Shown one piece after another: positions 1-8,956 of a DNA stretch of 64,000 nt. The DNA comes from Adiantum capillus-veneris (Eukaryota; Streptophyta; Polypodiopsida; Polypodiales; Pteridaceae), in assembly GCA_014529385.2 (NCBI GenBank), contig CM043952.1:67630370-67694369 (forward strand), read 5' to 3'. The stretch's first letter is position 1. Each line of letters starts with the position of its first letter. The translations under genes and the position numbers were made by a program. Under the pieces are notes generated by a model. It was not told the DNA's origin and did no database searches. It was given only the letters and a program-made list of their open reading frames with translations.

Positions 1-27
1 AGAGAGAGAGTCTTTCTGTTCCCTTAT

Positions 28-86
28 ACTAACGGCGCGCGGAGGTGTATTTTGGGGTCAAAATATCTTTCACGTGCGCCGTTAGT
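28..86. repeat. Short inverted repeat
   Basis: An 11-bp arm (actaacggcgc, 28-38) is matched by its exact reverse complement at 76-86, with a 37-base loop. It lies just upstream of the GT/GA microsatellite. It could form a hairpin or be part of a decayed element end. No function can be assigned. Confidence 0.6.
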
Positions 87-100
87 AATGGGATAAGTTT

Positions 101-104
101 TGGT

Positions 105-188
<84 letters not shown>
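101..188. repeat. Compound (GT)n(GA)n microsatellite
   Basis: About 14 GT units run straight into about 30 GA units, ending 23 bases before the ATG of the histone H3-like frame. Reading frames across it give only Val-Cys and Arg-Glu repeats, which are artefacts. Confidence 0.95.
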
Positions 189-190
<2 letters not shown>

Positions 191-211
191 ATTCTATTTT
201 TATACAGTGGA

Positions 212-982
212 ATGGCTAGAACAAAGGCCACTGCTAGGAAGGCAGGCAAGGGACCAGGGTTAGCAGCTAAGGCAAGTAGCAGATCTGCAACCCCAAAGAA
301 GAGACCTGGAAAACCAAATAAAATTTTGAAAGGTCCAAGGGTGAAGAAGTTACAGAGCTGCATGGGACTTTTCAGAGAAATCAGGAAGGCATAGTAGTGT
401 GTTGATTTGTGCATACCAAAGTTGCCCTTCCAGAGGATGGTGAGGTCCATTTGTGAAGAAGCTACCTGGGGCACTAAAAGGTGGAAAGTGGTTGCATTGA
501 TGGATCTATAGGAAGCAGCAGAGGACTTCCTGCTTGAGTACTTCAGTGACATGACCATTGTAGCAGCCCATGCCCACAGGGTGACTGTAATGGACAAAGA
601 TAGTGAGACACTAAAAAGGGTAAGGTGGAGGTATGACAAACTTCTGGTCCCCAATGTCTGCAGGGATAAGAAAATGAGGAAAATTTTGCTATACCCCCCT
701 GAGCTATTGCCACAAGTCACAATTGTAGATGTCACACATGATGTGAATACAAGGGCAAGGGCAGAGACGGTTGCTCGCCAAACAGAGGACATGAGGGAAG
801 CAGAGCTTAAGGAGAAAGCAAAAGTAGCAGTGGAGTCCCAGAGGCAAACAGAATGCAATGTGACCCTGTCCATAGAGGCAAGCAACAAAGAAAACTCTAC
901 TTTCAATGAAGGATGGTTTGCTTGCAGAGATACCATTTATAGATGGAGCCAGAAAGCTGGCTCTGGAAAAAGTGGACATTAA
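212..982 (+). pseudogene. Histone H3-like reading frame with three in-frame TAG codons
   Basis: The frame opens with MARTKATARKAG, which matches the H3 tail start (MARTKxTARK). It continues with a Lys/Arg/Pro-rich tail and reaches LFREIRKA, corresponding to the H3 alphaN segment (ALREIRKY). Without any change of frame it continues as IPKLPFQRMVRSICEE, then EAAEDFLLEYFSD, then HAHRVTVMDKD and LKRVR. These match the H3 alpha1, alpha2, L2 and alpha3 segments (IRKLPFQRLVREIAQ, EAAEAYLVGLFED, HAKRVTIMPKD). Three TAG codons interrupt it at 392-394, 395-397 and 509-511. By alignment they fall on H3 positions that are usually Gln, Lys and Gln. The tail is about five residues longer than in canonical H3. 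After the H3 match (about 640) the frame stays open to 982 with a charged, helical-looking segment and overlaps exon 1 of the next gene in another frame. I read it as a diverged or captured H3 copy, probably inactive. Confidence 0.75.
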
Positions 983-3013
983 TTTATTTCTGAATCCAGA
1001 TGCTCAGATCTCAGATACAATTATCTATGCTTGTCTTAAGTAAGTGTTACTATCTTGCTAACTTTAAAAACTCAGACCATAGGTGTACTAACTCAGGTAC
1101 ACTCCCTGCAGTTTTATCAAAAGTCAACTTCCACAGCACACCCACACGGAGGTGTTTCTTCTTGATCCACAAATGTCAGTGATTATTAGACAGAAGAATA
1201 GTCCATCTGACACATTTGAGAGTTGGTTTCTCCACTGTGCTATGCTGGAAGTAACTGTCATCATCTTCCCATATGAGAACAACCATCACCGGATTCTCAT
1301 ATGCCTTGATGTTGAGCAGCCAGTAGTGTGGGTGTTTAATTCAATAAAAGGAACCCACCCGAAAGTTAGGCTGTAAGTGTTATGTATCAGAAAGTGTTTC
1401 TTATAGATATCCATGTAAATTTGAAAGCCTCAAGCTAACATCTTGATACTCCTTTGTGCAGTTGTATAAAGAGGTTGTTGCTTGCTTATGGTAAGCTATG
1501 TGGAAGGTATGAACTATACAAGGCCCCAATCAAAGATGTACCTATACCAAATCAAACTGATGGAAATTCTTGCGGCTGGAGATGTCTTCTCCATGCAGAA
1601 TATGTCCTGCAAAGCTACTTTGCATTAAAACCTTTCATGACTAAGGTAACCATTTGGCAATGCATTCAGTCAGTTTTGGTTTTCTTTATACAAGACTTCT
1701 CACCATGTAGTCTTTCAAATTTGTAGAGTGCTGTGCAAAACTACACATATGATTATTTGCAAAGATATCAGTTAAGTCTAATACAACACCTGCTCACTAT
1801 GTCGAACCCCAGAGAGCCTGAAGATAGCGGCTTGGATGACCGCACAATTGATATGACAATACATGACGAGCCACCACGACAAACCCTTGCATCAGATATA
1901 GTGGAATCACAACAGACTGAGGGGGTCATATCAGCCAAAGATGAAAGAGCCGAGGATGAAGAAAGGTCAAATGACCATATGGAAGGTGCTAGTGTACAAG
2001 CAGAGGGGCTTATGGAGGAGACAATGAAAGAGCCAAGTAGGCTAGTGGAGGAGCCAAAAGAGCTCATGGATGAAACCCTGGATGAGGAAAGCAGGCCTAT
2101 GGATGAGCTAAAGGATATGGATGAGGCAAGGATGGATGAGGAAAGCAGGCCAACGGATGAGCAAAAGGATATGGATGATGCAAGCCAGCCAACAGAGGCA
2201 GAGGAAAAGACCTTGGAGAAAACCCTGAATGAGGCAGGAAGAGCCATGGGGGAGACCCTTGATGAAGATGAGAATGATGACTACGACGATGAAGCTAAAG
2301 CAGAGGATAGCAACAACGACAACAACACTATAGAGACCCAGTATAGACCCTCGCTACCTGTAGATATGGTTGTTCCGGTAATGTCTATTCAAGTATGGAA
2401 AAATATGTTCAGCTTCTAACTACTTATATGTACTTGTCAACTTTTACAGAGGTTGATTATCTTGGACATCGATGGATTGCTACTGATGCGCGTGCCTTTG
2501 GGTATAGCAGACCCCTTCGAGGATTTGCAAACATTTTGGATGGGAACTTGTCGAGTCGTGGTTCGTCCAAGAACCAAAGAATTTATTCGGTTTCTTCTTT
2601 CGCACTTCAGAGTTGCCATATGGTCTTCAATGCAAAGGCAAAACTTGATGCCAGTAGTTACAATAGTTTGCGGTGTATGCGGCGCTCACACGTCAGATTT
2701 TTCCTTTTTGTATGATCAAAGAAAATGTGATACCATCGAGGGCCACTACCACCCTAAAAAACCACACTTACCTCTTTTGTACAAACCGTTTAGCCAAATC
2801 GATGTACCCTTTGATGCAAATAATACACTATTGATTGATGATACTCCTGAAAATGGAGAACTAAATCCACCAGGAACAACTATCTCACCACCCTCTTTTG
2901 AGGGGCATACCTTTGATTTTTACCTTGAAGAAATTTTGATTGCATACTTACAGAAATTGTATCTCAGTCCATTGTTCACGGACGAGTTTGTACTTTATAA
3001 TGAATTAAGATGA
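906..3013 (+). CDS. Spliced Ulp1-like C48 protease / FCP1-like phosphatase fusion
   Basis: The proposed exons are 906-1039, 1112-1372, 1462-1645, 1727-2377 and 2450-3013. The four introns (72, 89, 81 and 72 bp) are all GT-AG, and the joined frame is 597 codons plus TGA with no stop. Residues 1-215 look like a Ulp1/SENP cysteine protease: His103 in [10 protein letters not shown], Gln163 and Cys169 in [10 protein letters not shown]. The usual catalytic Asp is replaced by Asn121 (VFNSI). Residues about 220-405 are a Glu/Asp-rich linker with repeated 'EESRP.DE.KDMDEA' blocks. Residues 411-570 resemble the FCP1/NIF HAD phosphatase domain: IILDIDG with Asp416 and Asp418, [18 protein letters not shown], and LLIDDTPEN with Asp540/541. 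The Thr normally found after DxDx is replaced by Leu. Family knowledge suggests removal of SUMO-type modifiers and Ser/Thr dephosphorylation; activity here is not shown. The start is the first ATG in the open frame. A further open segment upstream to 876 follows an AG and could be part of exon 1 or connect to the H3-like frame. Confidence 0.72.
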
Positions 3014-3043
3014 CTCTTCTATCATGTCTTTGTCTTGCCTAAC

Positions 3044-3153
<110 letters not shown>

Positions 3154-3277
3154 GGCAATGGCTAAAGAAATGTATTTCAAGGACACTTATATTCATAGAG
3201 CACAATTGACAAATGAGCTAAAAAAACTTCACGTATTGAAAGTCATTCGTATACACTTGGGTTCACAAGAATCTCTG

Positions 3278-4140
3278 TTACATTGACACTATTTCAACCC
3301 GACCATCCAACTCTTTGCACAAAATATCTTTTTCCCTATGCCGCATCACCTTACGACTAGCTAGGAAAAATGAAAAATCTGAAAGGTCCCTGTCCATTGA
3401 CTCTTCAATTATGTCATGCCGCAACTGCAGAAGACTGCATAGCTCCCTTATTGTAACCACCAACATTAGGCCTTGATCTTTATCAATCACTTCCACATCC
3501 ACAGCAAGATTATCTTCCAAACCCGCAGAAATCTGGTCCATAGGAATGTACTTACCTTTGAGCATTTGTGATCGCATATACCAAAAGGAGACTAAAAGTG
3601 ATTGGCTTGCAATCATGTACTTGAAACCTAGAGTGTCAAGCGCGACCTCGCACCGTATGCCAATCTCTTCCTTTACATACCATTCTCTATCAAGAAGTTT
3701 GTCACAAGATGACTGCTGAAATGACTTGCACATGAACATAGTTTTCATAACACGTATATTGTAGTTATGAAACAACTCTATGAACAGTGTAGCAGGACAA
3801 AAGTTTGCAATTCTAACCAGTTTGGTGGGAATAGAGCTATGTAGAGACCTCTGCATATCCTTGTAGAGCTTACTTCGCATTGCCTCCACCATTGTTTCCT
3901 TAGGAACTGGCTAGTCCACAATGTTCTAGTCGGTTGGTAGAGGAACTTTCACCAACATGCCATTCTTATTCCCTGGGCAGAGGTGGTAGAAGTGGTCATA
4001 GAAAAATATTCCTTCATCAGCCAGGCTTTTGCTGCTTCTCCCTGAATACTGTAGAGAACCAACGTGGGCATGAACAACAAGGAAGAGGCCTATTATGCAC
4101 TCCACATGCTCCCATTGCTCATAAGAAGAGGGATAAACAT
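3278..4140 (-). pseudogene. Unknown protein, terminal exon with two in-frame TAG stops
   Basis: An open minus-strand frame of 204 codons (3892-3278) continues upstream in the same frame to 4140. It is broken only by TAG codons whose plus-strand positions are 3911-3913 and 3926-3928. Both sit in a context where Trp (TGG) would be natural. The upstream end abuts a good acceptor on the minus strand (ttttgcag, AG at 4142-4141). The product has no motif I recognise. It contains the segment YEQWEHVECIIGLF, a conserved-looking FFYDHFYHLCPGNKNGML and a C-terminal Leu-rich helical part. It converges on the protease-phosphatase gene with about 265 bp between the two stop codons. It may be a decayed host gene or another cargo gene of an old transposon. 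Confidence 0.45.
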
Positions 4141-4337
4141 CTGCAAAATATATAACAAGAGTTAAACTAAGAGTATCAATAAGTCAAAATGACAAATCTA
4201 ATGTAGTTGAGATGTGAAGAATGGAGCCATTACTCATAAGAAGAGGGATAAACGTTACAAAATATATAAGAAAAGTTATAATGAGAGTATCAATAAGTGA
4301 AATGACAAATCAAATGCAGTTCAGATGTCAAGAATAC
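4112..4337. repeat. Tandem duplication, two units of about 115 bp
   Basis: The block beginning ccattgctcataagaagagg (4112) recurs as ccattactcataagaagagg (4227), followed by similar AT-rich sequence in both units. The first unit contains the minus-strand splice acceptor used by the unknown gene (tgcag). In the second copy this site reads tgtaac and has lost the AG. Confidence 0.8.
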
Positions 4338-4644
4338 TGCAATTGCAACGTGGTTGATGTATATCTGACACATTTCCACCGCTTGCTATCACGTCTGGAT
4401 GGGTAAACACATGCTGAATGAGAACTTCCTTTACAGATCTTTTGCCGATTTCAACTTTGAAATCCAACACTCTCGCCTTCCATGCTGAGCGGTAAACATT
4501 GATAGCACTAGACCTCTTGGGTCTTCTTGGTTGCATGAGGACCCATGAACCTTTGTTTATCCTTTGTCCAACCCATTGGTTCTTTGCACTTATTGAAGTT
4601 GATATTGTAATTGAGGATATGCTACTACTTGGCCTTCTAGGCAA
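4321..4644 (-). CDS. Possible upstream exon of the minus-strand unknown gene
   Basis: A 107-codon open frame lies directly upstream, in minus orientation, of the exon ending at 4140. It is Ser/Ile-rich at the start and then reads RSAWKARVLDFKVEIGKRSV, which looks like ordinary protein rather than low complexity. The next exon begins with two bases that finish a codon, so a one-base overhang is needed here. Several weak GT donors exist between 4400 and 4340, but none stands out. The call rests on position and open frame only. Confidence 0.25.
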   Translation of the reverse strand: MPRRPSSSISSITISTSISAKNQWVGQRINKGSWVLMQPRRPKRSSAINVYRSAWKARVLDFKVEIGKRSVKEVLIQHVFTHPDVIASGGNVSDIHQPRCNCSILDI

Positions 4645-5689
4645 AGTGCAGGTGTTGGTAGTTGGTGTGAGAGACCATAATTACCTAGAGCTTCTTGGGT
4701 GAGAAGACATGGAAGCCATAGCTCTAAGAGAAAAGCTTTAGTGGAGGGAGATTCACTTTGAAAGCATTCTAATGGAGGGAAAGTGTTTTAGAATTCCAAT
4801 ATCTTGTGCCGGTTTAATGGTCACCCTCCAGTACGTTAATGACTATAAGAGAATATCAGCAGTGGGACCACACATGCACCTAACAGCTCGATAAAAGCAA
4901 AGAAGTTACGATGCCACAATCCTAGATTCGTGAAAGTTTTTAGGATATTTTCCTATTTTTTGAGTCTTTCGACGTATTTTCCTACGTAACGTAGCCCTCC
5001 TGCTCATTGGACATGCTCTATTTTTCTCTCTCCTTCATATGACCCTCCAAATGACCTCCGAAATTTCCTAATGTGGAGAACCATGCTGAGCTATTGGCAT
5101 GCGTAGAATTGCCTTGGTTATCATGTATGCCAACTTTGGTTCCACTACAAAGCACATTGAGTTCTCAATGAGATTTGTGCCTCAACATTGTGCTAGGCAA
5201 TGCTGTGGTCAGCATGTAAATAAAATATTGGTGCATTTTACAAGCCAGCCGCCCAAGAAACCTAAAGGACTATGGAAGTGGTCGCCCAAAAAGGGTTTAA
5301 TAAGTGGGAAATAAGAAAAAGGAGGCCAATGGTGGTGAGCTGCAGCGAACAGAGTAGGAAACGGGAAAGAATGAGCTCACAAGGAGCACAGGAGCGTTCG
5401 CATGATGCCGTTGTAGTGACGAGAATTGCTCACCGAGCCATGGCGCCCTGTTGGTACCACCCTCGACAGTTTTTGTGCATGTTGAACTCAGCCATGCCAC
5501 ATCACCAAGGGTGTTGCCCACTAGCAATATTGCTAGTGTGTTGGCCATCAATAGCAAGAGTAGTAACCATGCGAACTCCCAAGTTTGCTCGTATAAAAAG
5601 AGGAAGAGGCTTCATTTTTTTGGGTCTTCTCTCCCGAGGCGAAGCCATAAGCCTTCATAAACCATTCACTTTAATGCCAACAAGCTTCC
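4645..5689. other. No recognisable gene
   Basis: The longest frame here (5272-5727, 151 codons, plus strand) has no recognisable domain and a composition that looks accidental. I see no LTR, terminal repeat or RNA gene in this stretch. Confidence 0.5.
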
Positions 5690-5724
5690 ATAGCCCATGC
5701 AATCCTAAACTCCTAAGCCCACTC

Positions 5725-5935
5725 TAACCAGCCCACCTAAGCCATTCTAATCCTAAGCCTTCTCTAGTCAAAAGACTTCTTCACCTGCTCTAATCCAAAG
5801 CCTTCTTTAGCCACTCTAATCCAAAGCCTCCTTCACCCGCTCTAATCCTAAACTCCATAGCTTATTCGAATCCTAAGCTTCCTAAGCCTCTTTAATCCAA
5901 TCTTCCTAAGCCGCTTTAAGCAAAGCCTCCATAGC
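5725..5935. repeat. Degenerate minisatellite, CT-rich units of about 25 bp
   Basis: The phrase ctctaatccaaagcctcctt and close variants (ctctaatcctaa, ctctagtcaaaag, ctttaatccaatc) repeat about seven times with units of roughly 25-30 bp. It is not a telomere repeat. It ends just before the CT microsatellite region. Confidence 0.7.
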
Positions 5936-6105
5936 CGACGGGAATCGCAAGCACTCTCGGAGGAGAAATCCGTCAAGTATTTTTTCACAAAAGCTTGAAA
6001 ATCCATTAATTCTAGATTGATAAGACAATATCATTAGCCTGATCGGATTGAAGCCATAACCCGAGCCGTAATATCTTTCAAAATCCATAAGTAACCAATT
6101 TCCTG

Positions 6106-6108
<3 letters not shown>

Positions 6109-6188
<80 letters not shown>

Positions 6189-6194
6189 CCCCCC
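6109..6194. repeat. (CT)n microsatellite plus C9 run
   Basis: About 39 TC units end in a run of nine C. It reads as GA on the minus strand, the same simple repeat found elsewhere in the window. Confidence 0.95.
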
Positions 6195-8956
6195 TTGAAG
6201 CAACATAGGAAAAACGAAGGAGAGGAATGTTGTCAAGGCAAGCTTGGTAGGCCAATTAAGGCAAAGGGAAAACACCATCATATGTAGTAGTGTTATAATC
6301 AAATTGGACATTATCTTCATCGAGTTTACTGAAGTTTAATTTTCTTTATTATCATGTAAATTAAGGCATATTAAATCGCTGTAAGGAGCATAAACTCCAC
6401 AATTAACATTTAAGTTAAGCAGCGATACTGTTAATTGTCCGCTTTAAAAAATCAAGCTTCAGAATCTTGTTCAAGCTATCTATTTTAAGCTTTGTCTACA
6501 TTAATTGTGTCAGCTCTGCTGCAACTCTCTTCCTCACACCTCTCACAGCTAGAGGCCCCGTGCCTTCTTGGCTCAACTTTTGAACACAAATCACCCAACA
6601 TCGCACTGTACAGATGCGCCACACACAGTGTCTCTTCGTTGCCATGCTAATGGTGTTTAGATTACTCTGTTCTATAAAACCAAGCCTCATCAAAGGTGGC
6701 TGCTTTTGTTTCCCTAGTAGAAATAGCACCTGGCCTACTGCGTGCCTCGAATGATGATGAGTACTACATGCTACAGGCCATGAGTACTCCGGATCAACCT
6801 TCTTCTATTTAAAGAGGTGAGGGTGCATTCAGACTCTCACTTAACCTTGTGTGTGTTTTATTTTCATAAAGAGAGGACTGTGTGTATTCATTCTCTATTG
6901 TGTTGTTATGGAGCTTGCAGTGCAACCTACACAGGTCGATTACTGTATATTTATTCTTGGTATTATGGTTATCTCTCCTTTGTATATATAGGACTAAAGG
7001 TGATGTAAACACCTCTGCTTATAGGCATGTGAACCGTGTGACTTAGCTTGGTAAGGCCCAATGAGTGGGTGGCTAATCTAGGTTGCGTTTGACATTTGCA
7101 AAAAACTTGGTGTGGGAGATTATGGTTTAAGGATCTCCTTACTGTTTCTGTTTATGTTTTTGGATCTATGAGCTTTGCTTAAGCAGTTTACTGCATAAAT
7201 AATGGGGCACCTAAGGTAGTGGGATATGGAGAATTGGTTGATCGGTTTGCTTTACAAAAATCCTCACAAAGGAGGATACCACCTGGCTTATTGAGCATAA
7301 CTCAGGAGCATCATGTGTTGGTGAGGTGACCTGCCACGAACACATACTTTTCATATTTTTTCCTATTTACCTCTTTGAAATAGGTAGAGACTTTTAAAAT
7401 GTTCCAAAAACTATGGTTTTTTCCGCATTTAATTATCAATGAAAAAGGTTTTTTTTTTGTTTTTCTCCCTAAACTATCTCATTATGGCTATCATCCTTGT
7501 TGGATTCTCTACATGGGTTATGGTTTTCTGTCGTTCACTTATTTTGACTGAATATCGATGATATGTTGAGGTGTAAGCATCATAAAAACTACAAAAGAAT
7601 GCTGTAGCATTAAGAATGGTAATACTAATCTAAATATCAAGCTTAAAACTGGTTATTTTTTGGAGGGTTTAGCAGTACTTCCTCCCTCTTAGCCCTAAAA
7701 AATTGGAATTAGGACTATTTTTCCGAACACAATTGGTACCTTGGATGATATACTTGATGCCATAGCTTTGGCTATCTTTGCATTGGGGAAAACTAAACTC
7801 TCTCATGATGTTTTACTGATCTTAAATTATAAAAAGTTAATTATTGGACACTCTCTGCATAGGATATGGAAGGTTCGGATCTTTTATGCCGATGTGGGTA
7901 TTAAGACACTTGGATCAAAAGGGGTGGTGGTCTTCTGACATCAAAATTATATGTATAGGAATGCCATGAGAGGCATGGCTGTGAGCAGTGTACCTGCCAT
8001 GCGAGCGGCGCGAGGACTCAGGTGGACGATGGGACGAGGCCGAAAGACGGGGTGATGACCTGCGAGGAGCTCGGAAGAGATCTGAAATAGCTTCTCCACT
8101 TCTGCAACACTCTCTCACTCTCACTCTCCACTTCTACAACACTGTCTCAACCCTCTCTCTCACACTGCCATAGCCAGAAAGTAAGAGTAAATGCCAGGGC
8201 CACCACCACATTATACGCCCATGTTTTTGGGCTTCAATTTGACACTTGCAAGTGGATGCAAGTAGAGGGGCCACTTTTGACTACAGTTGGCAGATTTTTC
8301 GTAGATGTTTCATAAAAATGGCCGGCTCAAATTTGGGCAAGAAGGTTCTGAAGCCGGTTGAAATTATGGAATTTTTCGTTATAATATAAAATTTCTTGTG
8401 TGTGTATCCCTCTCAAATTTAGAGTTAGCCAGCTCATATGCGCGTGAAAAGGTTCCAAAGCCGGGTCTACAAAAAATGTTTCCTGAGCTGCATAGAAGTG
8501 TATATTAGAATTTTTAAAATCTCAAGCTATACTAGAGGATTTTATTTTTCCAATAAAAAAAGATAACATAATAAAACCTCAATAATAAGAGAACCCTCTT
8601 CAAAAGATATTCTGCTCTTGAAATTGAAAAAATGTTCTTTACTCATCATTTTGAGAAATTCGAGTCTTCAATGCGATGCATTAATGAGCCGAAAAGGATA
8701 AATGTTTTTAAAATAGTGTAAATTTTGTTAGTCCTCTTTGATATATAGCGAAGCATTGTCCTAAGGACTATTTTTCTAAGAGTATTCTTCACAATGTCTA
8801 GGCATATTATTGTTTTTGGCCCTTCTAAATCATAGAAGTTTGTCATTATATCTGATAAAAGACATATTAAACTTTCCATTGCTGCTATTAGAAGTCATTT
8901 TGCATTGGATACATTAACATTTAGACTTTATCCATTGACCTATCCGGTGAGCAGGT
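6195..8956. other. Anonymous AT-rich sequence
   Basis: No convincing coding frame. A TATTTAAAG box-like string is present near 6807, followed by T/G-rich sequence to about 7330, which could be a remnant promoter or an LTR fragment; no second copy is present in the window to prove it. From 8380 to 8950 the sequence is strongly AT-rich. Confidence 0.5.

Noticed and set aside
45-263. Reading frames of Arg-Glu or Ser-Leu repeats over GA tracts (also near 3047-3151, 6109-6186, 25565-25625 and 43848-43970)
   Set aside because: They are translations of dinucleotide repeats and have no other support.
212-394. Intact short histone-tail peptide as a separate gene
   Set aside because: The H3 similarity continues in the same frame beyond the TAG codons, so the short frame is the start of a broken H3-like frame.
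620-875. Intron joining the H3-like frame to the Ulp1-like exon (GT at 620, AG at 874-875)
   Set aside because: The sites and phase would fit, but the H3-like frame stays open across the whole stretch and the length (256 bp) is unlike the other introns (72-89 bp). Left undecided rather than annotated.
1768-2247. 159-codon minus-strand frame, Ser-rich
   Set aside because: It is the shadow of exon 4 of the protease-phosphatase gene, whose acidic codons read as Ser/Leu on the other strand.
5272-5727. 151-codon plus-strand frame as a gene
   Set aside because: No recognisable domain, no splice context, and composition typical of chance frames.
6732-7330. Solo LTR with TATA-like box
   Set aside because: No TG...CA ends, target duplication or second copy could be identified.
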